A stretch of DNA of 64,000 nucleotides, from the NCBI RefSeq assembly GCF_025857195.1, contig NZ_CP109789.1, positions 1 through 64,000 of the forward strand, in the 5' to 3' direction. The notes below the pieces were generated by a model. The model worked only from the letters and a program-made list of their open reading frames with translations, had not been told where the DNA came from and searched no databases. Shown piece by piece: positions 54,634 through 63,589 of this stretch (its first letter is position 1; each line of letters opens with the position of its first letter). A program made the translations under genes and the position numbers. The DNA is from Leisingera thetidis. GTDB lineage: Bacteria > Pseudomonadota > Alphaproteobacteria > Rhodobacterales > Rhodobacteraceae.

Positions 54634-55462
54634 CGGGCAAAGCCGTACGGCCTCCCCGTCACACATTACTCGGGAAGCTGCACGCAAGCCTTCTGGCCGG
54701 CGGCAAACAAAGGTCGGTCCGAGTGTCGAAATCCGATCAAGCGGACTGGACTTGCATGGGTTATATGGAGAGTATTTAGGGCGCTTCGCGGGCCCTGTGC
54801 TCGAAGGCATTGAGTGCAACCCACTCACTTTCCCGCGCGGCGAAGTTCCAGCCTCTTTGGGAGGAAGGCGGAACAGAGGCACGGACTTCTTTGAATCTCG
54901 GCCGTCTCTTTCAAGCTGAAGCTTCTGGAGCTGGACCAATCACCGGCAGGTGCCGCCAAAGGAGCCAAGAGCTTCACCGGGAGGGCCGAAAGAACAGTCA
55001 GGGCTTGGAGGGAAGTTGAGGCGCTTTGCGCCGCTCCATAAGCGGGCTTCTGGCTCAGCCCTGCCTGCTAGTTCGGGTAAGTAGCGCCCAATTCGGCCCT
55101 TGGTCCTCATAGAGGATCCACACAATGACGCAGCAAGCTGCCGGAGCGCGTTTTCATATGTCCGGCCACATGACCCAGTATGCCAATGAAAACAGTTCCG
55201 AAATGTGGATAGCCGAGTGGCTGGTTACTTCCTGAAGTCGCTGACCTCAGGAAAATTTCTAGCGCAGACAGGGTCAATATGCCAGCCCCTGCGATGGCCC
55301 ACACTTTCTCATAGTAGATCCCGCGTCCTGGCCCTTATGCGTCGATGACAAAGCCAATCAATACTATCATTCACAAACGACGCTGCAAACTTCCTTGCAA
55401 AGCCACCGCTGCTAACTCTAAACCAAACTGCCGAAACCCGTTGACGAATAGAGAAGCGGCTA
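54634..55462. other. 829-base stretch without a recognised gene
   Basis: Only short frames without similarity I can name, and no tRNA-like cloverleaf or IS end seen. It separates the TRAP operon from the LuxR-type regulator and may be decayed DNA. Confidence 0.4.
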
Positions 55463-56248
55463 TCAACAGCTACGTGTCGCAATTTTTGATAGAACGGGCA
55501 TCATCAATGAAAATAGTTCTGCTTGAGAAGAAATCTTGCATTTGCGATACAGCTGCTTGCGAAAAACTTTAACGGTTTGTTCGCTGATCTCCAGGCGCAG
55601 ACTTATCGAAACGGATGAATGCCCTCTTAGGATAAGCAGGGCTACTTGGGCTTGGCGCGGTGTCAACGAGATTCCCAGGTCCAGTTCCAGCCGTTCCTGA
55701 AAAGCATCCGGCTCTGACTGCTCACGGTCTCTGAAGTTCGACCGCAGGTTCGCCCAGTGTTGTTCGCTTGCGGCGCGAAGAACCGGCACAAGCAGGCGGG
55801 CTCTTTCAATTTCGCGTTTTGAGAAACGCTGGCCGGACGCGGCATCACGGCCCACGCTTAGATGGACGGAAACGTTTGGTGCCGGGTAGGCTACGTAAAC
55901 CAGCTCATCCACAACGGTCGTGCGCCGGTAGTAAGCCGAATAATACTCAGTACGTTTGAATTGGTCCGGTGCGATCTGGTTCAGTGTATACAGTCCGGCA
56001 GGTGCCGCGTCGGTGTGCAAGGCATAAAAAGGGTCGAGCAGATAGGTGCCAAGCACGTAGTCGGTTTCCAGTCTCTCATGAACCAGCCTGACGGTCGCGC
56101 GGCTGTGGAGGATGCGTGGACGTCGATCTCCTGGGTAGATGAGGACGGTTTCATTGTCGATGTCGAGGAAACATCTCACATACTGAAAAATCGACTTTTC
56201 GAAGCCTTCCTTATGCAGGTGGGAAATCATCTGTCCGAGGCTTTCCAT
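55463..56248 (-). CDS. LuxR-type regulator with C-terminal HTH
   Basis: 261 residues from the ATG complementary to 56246-56248 (MESLGQMISHLHKEGF); a TTG eight codons earlier, behind AAGGGGG, is an alternative start. Residues 200-255 form the LuxR/GerE HTH (LGISLTPRQAQVALLILRGHSSVSISLRLEISEQTVKVFRKQLYRKCKISSQAELFSLM). The N-terminal 180 residues are a sensor region without acyl-homoserine-lactone signature residues that I could see. It is divergent from the aminotransferase operon and probably activates it. Confidence 0.85.
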   Translation of the reverse strand: MESLGQMISHLHKEGFEKSIFQYVRCFLDIDNETVLIYPGDRRPRILHSRATVRLVHERLETDYVLGTYLLDPFYALHTDAAPAGLYTLNQIAPDQFKRTEYYSAYYRRTTVVDELVYVAYPAPNVSVHLSVGRDAASGQRFSKREIERARLLVPVLRAASEQHWANLRSNFRDREQSEPDAFQERLELDLGISLTPRQAQVALLILRGHSSVSISLRLEISEQTVKVFRKQLYRKCKISSQAELFSLMMPVLSKIATRSC

Positions 56249-56275
56249 TTCTGCCTGTGGTTGTTGCAGCAAGAT

Positions 56276-56339
56276 ACCCCCTTGGGGTTATACCCCTTCA
56301 ACGGTGCATGCGTACTCTAAATCGCAGATTCAAGGGGTA
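56276..56339. promoter_or_regulatory. C-run/G-run palindromes between luxR-type gene and operon
   Basis: ACCCCCTTGGGGT (56276-56288) is a palindrome; next to it TACCCCTT (56291-56298) and its inverse AAGGGGTA (56332-56339). A similar site, ACCCTCGGGGGGGT, lies at 63485-63498 ahead of the PotA-type gene. They may be binding sites of the LuxR-type protein. Inference from repetition and place. Confidence 0.4.
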
Positions 56340-56404
56340 CAAGGATTTCGGGGCTTCCCCGACGCGCGGCCCCCCGAAATTGCCGATGCAGGAGGGTCAT
56401 TACC

Positions 56405-57763
56405 ATGCAACTCGATACAACCACCGACGCAGTGCTGAACGCGGACAACCATCTCATTCAGTCCTTCACTGATCTCGACGCGCTGAAGCAGAACAACGCG
56501 CGTACGATCATTCAGCGCGCCAAAGGAGCTCTGGTTTATGACAATGAAGGCCGCGAGCTGATCGACGGTATAGCCGGTCTCTGGTGCGTCAATGTCGGAC
56601 ATGGTCGGCGCGAACTGATCGACGCTGTCACCAAGCAGCTGGAGGAGCTGGATTACTACTCGACCTTTTACAATTTCACTCATCCGGCGGCCGCCATTCT
56701 CGCCGAGAAAATTACCAGCCTGGCGCCCGGCAACCTGAATAACGTCTACTTCGCGAATTCGGGCTCAGCGGCGAACGACACCGCCGTGCGCATCCTGCAC
56801 CACTACCATGCCCGGCGCGGGAAACCGAACAAGCGGCTCGTGCTCAGCCGGGTCGGCGGGTACCACGGGTCGACTTATCTGGCCATGGCAATGACCACAC
56901 CGGCCTATTCCGAGGGATGGACCAGCGCCACGGATCTTGTGCATCATCTGCGCTCTCCGCATTACTGGCGCGAGGGTGACGGGATGACTGAGGCGGAATT
57001 CCTTGATGACCTTATGCGGGATCTGGAACAGAGCATCGCGCGGATCGGGCCTGATAATATCGCCGCCTTTATCGCGGAGCCGATCATGGGCGCCGGCGGC
57101 GTTATCGTGGCGCCGGAAGGTTACCACAAGCGCGCGCTAGAGATCTGCAAGGCGCATGACATCAAATACATCTCCGATGAGGTCGTCACGGCCTTCGGGC
57201 GGCTGGGACACTTCTTCGCGTCCAAGGAAGTCTTTGGCATCGAACCGGACATCATCACCTCTGCCAAAGGCATGACCTCGGGCTACCAGCCGCTGTCGGC
57301 CACGATCATTTCAGACGAGATTCTGGACGTGATTTCGGCTCCTGGCGAACGGTTCCTGCACGGGTTCACTTATTCCGGCCACCCTGCCGCCGCGGCTGTC
57401 GGTATTGCCAACATAGAACTGATGCAGCGCGAGGGGCTGCCCGAGCAGGTCCGTACCACCGGCAAGATTTTCGAGAAAGCGATGAAGGGCCTGGTCAATA
57501 TCGACATTGTCGGCGAGGTGCGAGGAAGTCACTTCATGATCGGCATCGAATTTGTTCAAGACAAGCAGAGCAAGAAGCCGTTCGACGAGTCGGTGGAGAT
57601 CGGCTCCAGAATTGCGGCTGCAGCACAGGAGCGGGGACTCATTGTCCGCCCACTTGGCAGCAGCCTGATTTTGTCCCCGACACTGGTGATGACACCGGTG
57701 CTGATCGAGAAGACTGAGGCGATCCTCCGGGAAAGCATTGAGACCGTTGTGAGCGAGCTCTAG
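56405..57763 (+). CDS. Class III (omega-amino acid/amine:pyruvate-type) aminotransferase
   Basis: 452 residues. PLP-binding features: NSGSAANDTAVR (phosphate loop, 118-129), YHGSTYLAMA, D258 in YISDEVVTAFGR contacting the ring nitrogen, and K288 in TSAKGMTSGY as the Schiff-base lysine. LWCVNVGHGR near residue 59 and the length match omega-transaminases acting on beta-alanine, GABA, taurine, putrescine or similar amines with pyruvate. AGGAGGG precedes the start. First gene of the operon running to 63461; it removes the amino group of the imported substrate. Confidence 0.92.
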   Translation: MQLDTTTDAVLNADNHLIQSFTDLDALKQNNARTIIQRAKGALVYDNEGRELIDGIAGLWCVNVGHGRRELIDAVTKQLEELDYYSTFYNFTHPAAAILAEKITSLAPGNLNNVYFANSGSAANDTAVRILHHYHARRGKPNKRLVLSRVGGYHGSTYLAMAMTTPAYSEGWTSATDLVHHLRSPHYWREGDGMTEAEFLDDLMRDLEQSIARIGPDNIAAFIAEPIMGAGGVIVAPEGYHKRALEICKAHDIKYISDEVVTAFGRLGHFFASKEVFGIEPDIITSAKGMTSGYQPLSATIISDEILDVISAPGERFLHGFTYSGHPAAAAVGIANIELMQREGLPEQVRTTGKIFEKAMKGLVNIDIVGEVRGSHFMIGIEFVQDKQSKKPFDESVEIGSRIAAAAQERGLIVRPLGSSLILSPTLVMTPVLIEKTEAILRESIETVVSEL

Positions 57764-57805
57764 GGCCTCACCATTTTCCCTTCGAATTCGTACGAGAGAA
57801 AAAGA

Positions 57806-58801
57806 ATGCATGACACATTCAAAGCCTACGTGATCGAAAAGCATGAAGACGGCCGGTCGCAATCCTCCTCTTGGCGCGAAATGCGCAGTTTGGATCTCAT
57901 GGAAGGCGATGTGACGGTTCGCGTCCGCAGCACGACCATGAACTACAAGGATGCATTGGCTGTTACCGGAAAAAGCCCAGTGGTCCGCCGTTTTCCAATG
58001 ATCCCCGGCATCGACTTTGCTGGTGAGGTCATCGCCTCTGCTAGCCCAGATTTTGCTGCTGGTGACCAGGTCATCCTGAACGGGTGGGGAGTCGGCGAAA
58101 CTCATATGGGCGGCTATTCGGAGATCGCTCGGGTTCGCTCCGACTGGCTGTTGCACAAGCCCGATGGCCTGAGTTGCACCCAGTGCATGGCCATCGGCAC
58201 CGCCGGCTATACCGCTGCGTTGTGCGTGTTGCGGCTGCAGGAGCATGGTTCTACCCCGGACGAGGGTCCAGTTCTGGTCACCGGTGCGTCGGGCGGTGTC
58301 GGCTCATTTGCGATAGCGCTACTGTCGGCGCTCGGCTTCGACGTCATCGCGTCCACAGGCAAAATGTCGGAGGAGGCTTATCTGAAGGGGCTAGGCGCTG
58401 GCACTATCGTGGACCGCGCCGAACTTTCGGAAAAGGGCCGCCCTCTGGGCAAGGAACGGTTCGCCGCAGCCGTCGACTCGGTCGGGGGCCAGACGCTGGC
58501 AAATGTTCTTGCGTCGGTGAAGTACGGTGGCATTGCCGCGGCCTGCGGGTTGGCACAGAGCTATAATCTGCCGGCTACCGTCATGCCGTTCATCCTGCGG
58601 AACGTCACGCTGGCAGGTGTCGATTCCGTAATGGCCAGCAAGGATCAGCGCAAGGCAGCTTGGCAGCTGCTGACCGATCATCTCGACCTCGATCATCTCG
58701 CCTCAATCTCGCGGAAAATCTCGCGAGAGGAGATCGAAGACGCTGCTTCCGCAATGCTCGATGGCAAACTTCGCGGACGGGTGGTCATCGACATGAGCTG
58801 A
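57806..58801 (+). CDS. YhdH/AcuI-family quinone/acrylyl-CoA reductase-like MDR protein
   Basis: 331 residues. Medium-chain reductase without zinc ligands: STTMNYKDALAVTGKSPVVRRFPMIPGIDFAGEV, VGETHMGGYSEIARV, nucleotide fold VLVTGASGGVGSFAIALLSALGF. The pattern is that of YhdH/AcuI, the NADPH-dependent acrylyl-CoA reductase of DMSP and 3-hydroxypropionate metabolism. In this operon, with an acyl-CoA ligase and a crotonase, it would reduce a short enoyl-CoA. That role is inferred. Confidence 0.9.
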   Translation: MHDTFKAYVIEKHEDGRSQSSSWREMRSLDLMEGDVTVRVRSTTMNYKDALAVTGKSPVVRRFPMIPGIDFAGEVIASASPDFAAGDQVILNGWGVGETHMGGYSEIARVRSDWLLHKPDGLSCTQCMAIGTAGYTAALCVLRLQEHGSTPDEGPVLVTGASGGVGSFAIALLSALGFDVIASTGKMSEEAYLKGLGAGTIVDRAELSEKGRPLGKERFAAAVDSVGGQTLANVLASVKYGGIAAACGLAQSYNLPATVMPFILRNVTLAGVDSVMASKDQRKAAWQLLTDHLDLDHLASISRKISREEIEDAASAMLDGKLRGRVVIDMS

Positions 58802-58891
58802 AGTTGGTCGTGAGGATGTCCGACACCTGAACTAGCCGCGCGTTCGCGAAGGCCTGAAATAATTACCAGTAGTAAAAAATGGAGAAACTCA

Positions 58892-59431
58892 ATGAACGGT
58901 ATCGATCTCAAAGCGCTCGGCGAGGCGAGAACAGCGGTGGCGGCAAACCGCCCTGAAGGGATCACCACCTACAGGCTGGCGATGACCTGGATGGGCGGCG
59001 TTAAGATGAAGGCCGAAACCACCGGCATGCAAATCGGGTCGCAGAAGATCGACCGCGAATTCAGCTGGATTGTTGACGAACCGAACGAGCTTTTGGGCGA
59101 GGCGAGTGCGCCGACCCCGCAGGAATTCCTCATGTCCGGCGTCGGCGCGTGCATCATGGTCGGCTTCGTGGTTAACGCGGCGGCTAAGGGCATTGAGCTG
59201 CGGTCGCTGAAGCTGAACATGTCGGGCAGCCTCGACCTTGCCGGTTTCATGAACATTGGCGATGACGCCCAAGTCAAGATGCAGGGGCTCGACTACCAGA
59301 TCGAAGTCGATTGCGACGGCAATGAATCGGACTTGGAAGAGGTCGCCAAGGCCGCGGTGGAATTCAGCCCGAACGCGATGACCGTCAAGAATGGGATCCC
59401 GATCAACGGTGCCCTGAAAATCATCGCCTGA
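58892..59431 (+). CDS. OsmC-family protein with one cysteine replaced
   Basis: 179 residues. OsmC/Ohr fold: WIVDEPNELLGEASAPTPQEFLMSGVGACIMVGFVVNAAAKGIEL contains the peroxidatic-type Cys. The second conserved Cys, normally in H-C-P-V, seems replaced: EFSPNAMTV. So a disulfide peroxidase cycle is unlikely; a thiol-dependent or binding role in the pathway is possible. Third gene of the operon, 90 bases after the reductase. Confidence 0.85.
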   Translation: MNGIDLKALGEARTAVAANRPEGITTYRLAMTWMGGVKMKAETTGMQIGSQKIDREFSWIVDEPNELLGEASAPTPQEFLMSGVGACIMVGFVVNAAAKGIELRSLKLNMSGSLDLAGFMNIGDDAQVKMQGLDYQIEVDCDGNESDLEEVAKAAVEFSPNAMTVKNGIPINGALKIIA

Positions 59432-59489
59432 ACGTGACCGGACCCGTCCGGCCGTCGCGGTCAGACGGGTTCTAACCTAGGAAAATGAG

Positions 59490-61184
59490 ATGGGCATTCA
59501 AAGCACAATGCAGCACGGGAACCTGGGCGTCGCGCAACTCTTGCGACAGGCGCTGAAGTACGGTTGCAACGCCGAGCTGACATATGAGAGCGAAGGTGGA
59601 AGACACCGGACGACGGTGCGGGATACCGCAGTCCGGGCCGCGCGGCTCGGGGCCGGTTTAGCCGCGCGCGGGGTCGGTCCGGGTGCGGTTGTCGCCACGC
59701 TATGCAATGCAGAGGTCGAACATTTCGAAGCCTATCTCGGTGTGCCGGCGCGCGGCATGGTCCTGCATCCCTTGAATGTCCGCATGCACGACGGTGACCT
59801 CGCGGAAGACGTTCGCGAGATCGGTGACAGTGTTCTGATCGTAAGCCGTGGCTATCTAGAGCGGTACGAGCAACTTGCCCCGATGCTGGCAGGCAGTCAG
59901 GTGCGTCTTGTCCTGATTACCGGAAAGGGACCGGTCGCTCCCGCCAAAGGCCTACCAGTCGAAACCATGTCCTACGAAGAATTCCTGGCGGATGTACCCA
60001 TGCCGGCAGCAGATGCGCTGACGGACCCCGAGGAGACGTCTGCGGCGACGATCTGTCAAACCGGAGGTACGACTGGCCGGCCAAAGACCGTTGTTTATTC
60101 GCACCGGTCGGTCTGGCTGCAGGCCCTGAGCCTAACCAGCGCCAACTCTCTGGGCCTGTCGCGCCGTGATACCTTGCTACCGGCGGTGCCGTTCTTTCAT
60201 GTGAACGGTTGGGGCTTGCCATACGCCGCCGTCATGGCTGGCACCAGCCTCGTGCTGCCGGGGTCGGATTTCAGCGCTGCCGCGCTCGACACCTTGATCG
60301 AGGACTATGGCGTGACCATCGCTGCTGGCGTTCCGACCATCTGGACTGACCTGTTGCGGCTGCGCGATACGTCCGGGGCCGCGCGATTCAGGTCCCTCTC
60401 CAGGTTAGCGACGGGAGGGGCGATCATCCCGGACTCTCTTGTTGCCGGCATGACTGAGAGGCAGATCGAAATCATTCAGGCATGGGGGATGACGGAGACT
60501 TCCTCCATGTCGGTTCTGGGGCGCGTGCGCCGTCACACGGCTGATACCGGTGCAAAAAGCCAGCCCCCCGTCGGCTATCCCATGCCCGGGCTGGAACTGC
60601 GCGTCGTAACCGCCGATGGCGCAGCTGTGGAACCAGGCAACGGACAAGCGGGGGAAATTCAGATCCGCGGCGCCTGCGTGGCGCGATGCTACCACGGGAT
60701 CGAGGCCGCAGAGGCATTTGACGGAGAATGGCTGAAAACCGGCGATATCGGAACCATCGACAGGCTTGGGCGCCTGACCCTGACCGACCGGCTGAAGGAC
60801 GCGATCAAGTCCGGTGGCGAGTGGATCGCGGCCCCGGTGCTCGAAAATGCCCTACGCAACCTAACCGGTATTCTCGACGCTGCCGTGATCGCGATGCCGG
60901 ATGAGCGTTTCCAAGAACGGCCGCTTGCGGTCGTGGTCTGCAAAAGCGGCGCATCGCCGGATATTGCTGCCTGCCGAAAAGGATTGCGGGAGCTGGTGCC
61001 CTCTTGGTGGGTACCTGACTGCTGGGCTGTGGTGCCGTCAATACCTCTTACGGGGCTAGGCAAACCGGACAAGGCCGTTTTGCGCCGGCTGCACGAAACG
61101 GGCGCGCTGAATATTCAGCGCGCATCCTCTGAAACCTTGCCGACTCAAATCAACGAACAACCGGAGACGACACATGAAAACTGA
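59490..61184 (+). CDS. AMP-dependent acyl-CoA synthetase
   Basis: 564 residues. Adenylation motifs: CQTGGTTGRPKTVVYSH (A3), PFFHVNGWGLPY, WGMTETSSM (A5), EWLKTGDIGTIDRLGRLTLTDRLKDAIKSGGEWIA (A7-A8) and the catalytic Lys region LTGLGKPDKAVLR (A10). Closest in style to medium-chain or DmdB-like ligases that activate an acid with ATP and CoA. It would activate the acid made by the aminotransferase and dehydrogenase. It overlaps the crotonase gene by 11 bases. Confidence 0.92.
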   Translation: MGIQSTMQHGNLGVAQLLRQALKYGCNAELTYESEGGRHRTTVRDTAVRAARLGAGLAARGVGPGAVVATLCNAEVEHFEAYLGVPARGMVLHPLNVRMHDGDLAEDVREIGDSVLIVSRGYLERYEQLAPMLAGSQVRLVLITGKGPVAPAKGLPVETMSYEEFLADVPMPAADALTDPEETSAATICQTGGTTGRPKTVVYSHRSVWLQALSLTSANSLGLSRRDTLLPAVPFFHVNGWGLPYAAVMAGTSLVLPGSDFSAAALDTLIEDYGVTIAAGVPTIWTDLLRLRDTSGAARFRSLSRLATGGAIIPDSLVAGMTERQIEIIQAWGMTETSSMSVLGRVRRHTADTGAKSQPPVGYPMPGLELRVVTADGAAVEPGNGQAGEIQIRGACVARCYHGIEAAEAFDGEWLKTGDIGTIDRLGRLTLTDRLKDAIKSGGEWIAAPVLENALRNLTGILDAAVIAMPDERFQERPLAVVVCKSGASPDIAACRKGLRELVPSWWVPDCWAVVPSIPLTGLGKPDKAVLRRLHETGALNIQRASSETLPTQINEQPETTHEN

Positions 61185-62004
61185 TGTTTCACAAGACGAT
61201 ATCCTGCTGAGAGAAGTCCGCGACGGCATCGGCTGGATCACGCTTAACCGCCCGAAGAAGATCAACGCCCTCTCTGCCGAACTGGTCGCCGCAGCGCGCG
61301 CCCAAGTTGAGGCATTCGAAAAAGACGATGCGGTGAAAGTTATCGTAATCACTGGTGCCAACGGAAATTTCTCGGTCGGCTATGATATCGCTCAAGAGGT
61401 CGAGATGGGCCTGTCCCGGCCGGAGGATTGGCACGCGGGGCTGACCAACAATGTCGGACTGTCGATGGCGGTCTGGTCCTCGACCAAACCGACGATCGGG
61501 GCAGTAGACGGCTGGTGCCTGGCGGGCGCCTGCGAGTTGGCCATGGCCTGTGACATGATCATTGCAACCGACCGCGCGAAATTCGGTGAGCCGGAAATTC
61601 GCTTCGGCTCGGGCCCCGTCACTCTTCTTATGCCCTTCGTCCTCGGCCAGAAAAAGACGATGGAACTGCTTTTGACCGGCGACACGATCGAAGCTGCCGA
61701 GGCCGAGCGCGTGGGTATGATCAACCGCGTCGTTGCACTGGGTGAGCTTGAGGAAGTGGTTCAGAAACTGGCACAGAAGATCGCGCTGACACCGATGGTG
61801 ACTTTGCGTCTGACCAAGACGGCGCTGACCCGCGCCTACGAGGCGATGGGGCTGCGCAATGCGGTAAACGTCAATCTCGACTTGGCGGCAACGCTCAATG
61901 CCGCGGAAGCTCCGGAAAAAGCGCAGTTCGTGGAACTGGTCCGCTCCGAGGGACTGCGCAAGGCACTGGACTACCGCGACAAGCGCTATGGTGCGCTGAC
62001 TTAA
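61174..62004 (+). CDS. Enoyl-CoA hydratase/isomerase (crotonase) family
   Basis: 276 residues. Oxyanion hole segments: NGNFSVGYDIAQE (residues 63-75) and VDGWCLAGACELAMACD (111-127). Both hydratase glutamates appear conserved: E141 in GEPEIRFG and E164 in KTMELLLTG, so water addition or removal is likely. It would hydrate or form the enoyl-CoA between the ligase and the reductase. Confidence 0.92.
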   Translation: MKTDVSQDDILLREVRDGIGWITLNRPKKINALSAELVAAARAQVEAFEKDDAVKVIVITGANGNFSVGYDIAQEVEMGLSRPEDWHAGLTNNVGLSMAVWSSTKPTIGAVDGWCLAGACELAMACDMIIATDRAKFGEPEIRFGSGPVTLLMPFVLGQKKTMELLLTGDTIEAAEAERVGMINRVVALGELEEVVQKLAQKIALTPMVTLRLTKTALTRAYEAMGLRNAVNVNLDLAATLNAAEAPEKAQFVELVRSEGLRKALDYRDKRYGALT

Positions 62005-62033
62005 TGCTGAATAGCAGCGGGAGGACGAGACCA

Positions 62034-63461
62034 ATGCATGCGAAGAAGTTCTATATCGATGGGGCTTGGGTTGCGCCGAGAACAAACGCAACATTGCCGG
62101 TAATCAACCCAGCCACCGAAGAGCCGTTCGCCGAGATTGCCATGGGCGGGGCTGAGGATGTCGAGGCCGCGGTCAGCGCTGCGCGCAGGGCGTTTCCCCG
62201 CCTTTGCGGCGACGTCGGTGGCCGAACGGCGTGCATTGCTGGAACGTATCATTGCCGAATACGAGCGCCGCAGCGACGATCTGGCGGCGGCGATGTCGCA
62301 GGAGATGGGCGCGCCGATTGAGTTTGCGAAGGCACCTCAGGCGCTGATGGGCACGTTGCATTTCAAGCAGATGCTGAAGACGATGGACGGCTATGAGTGG
62401 GTGCATGACCGAGCGGGTACGCGGGTGATGCGCGAACCCGTAGGGGTTGTTGCGATGATCACCCCATGGAACTGGCCGATGAACCAGATCGCTTGCAAGG
62501 TCGCTCCGGCGATTGCTGCGGGCTGCACAATGGTGCTGAAGCCAAGCGAGGTTTCACCACTATCGGGCCTGATCTTTGCCGAGATTATGGATGCTGCCGG
62601 CACGCCGAAAGGTGTCTTCAACCTAATCAATGGTGACGGACCGGAGGTAGGTGCGCCGCTCTCTGCGCATCCCGAGGTTGACATGGTCAGCTTTACCGGG
62701 TCCACGCGCGGCCGGTGTACTCGTGGCCCAAGCAGCCGCACCGACAATTAAGCGGGTCCATCAGGAACTGGGTGGAAAATCAGCCAACATCCTGTTGCCG
62801 GACGCGGATTTCCCCGACCGCTGTCTCCGAAGGGGTCGCCGCCTGTTTCGGAAATTCCGGTCAGTCATGCAACGCGCCCACCCGCATGTTCATTCCGCAG
62901 GCCCGGCGCGACGAGGTCGCCGACCTGGCTATCGCTGCGGCCCGAAACTTCATCGTCGGTTCGCCCGACGATCCGGATACAAACCTCGGACCTGTGGTCA
63001 GCGACGTGCAGTTCAACAAGATCCAGTCACTGATTGAAACCGGGATATCCGATGGTGCAACCCTGCTCTTTGGCGGTCCAGGCCGACCCGAAGGTCTTAA
63101 CTGTGGCTACTACGTGCGTCCGACCGTCTTTGCCGATGTAACCCCGCAGATGACCATCGCGCGCGAGGAAATCTTCGGCCCTGTCCTGTCGATCCTGACT
63201 TACGAGACGGAAGAGGAGGCCATCGAGATGGCCAACGATACTCCCTACGGTCTGGCCGGTTATGTACAATCGGCAGATCTCGACAGCGCGCGGCGTGTCG
63301 CCGAGCAACTGCGTGCCGGAACGATCTATCTAAACTACCCAGATTGGGACAGTGCAGCGCCTTTCGGGGGCTACAAGCAGTCCGGCAACGGTCGTGAATA
63401 TGCCGATTTCGCTCTTGATGATTTCACAGAAATCAAAGGCATCGTGGGGTGGACGGCCTGA
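62034..63461 (+). pseudogene. Aldehyde dehydrogenase, three +1 frameshifts
   Basis: The full protein can be traced through three frames from MHAKKFYIDGAWVAPRTNATLPVINPATEEPF to FTEIKGIVGWTA, about 474 residues. Extra bases: a C in C4 at 62196-62199 (RRAFP|AFAATSVAERRALL), a G at 62710-62711 (SFTGSTR|AGVLVAQAA), and a C in C4 at 62812-62815 (PDADFP|TAVSEGVAACFG). All key residues remain: TPWNWP, E in QELGGKS and the catalytic Cys in GNSGQSCNAPTR. It would oxidise the aldehyde left by the aminotransferase. All three breaks are of the same kind, so it is probably intact in reality. Confidence 0.88.
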
Positions 63462-63589
63462 GGCGTGGATTGCGCTCTAGTATGACCCTCGGGGGGGTAT
63501 TCCGGCAGGGATTGAGCAGATGATAATCTGATCACAGCAGACCGGTCACTCTAAAGAAATCAGTAGGAACCGGTTCGAAGGGGAGAAAA
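63462..63589. promoter_or_regulatory. Promoter region of the PotA-type gene
   Basis: Contains ACCCTCGGGGGGGT (63485-63498), similar to the palindrome ahead of the LuxR-type gene, and GGGGAGAAAA right before the start codon. Confidence 0.35.

Noticed and set aside
54634..55462. Possible tRNA or small gene in the long spacer
   Set aside because: No cloverleaf arms, CCA-like ends or frame with a ribosome binding site could be supported by eye.
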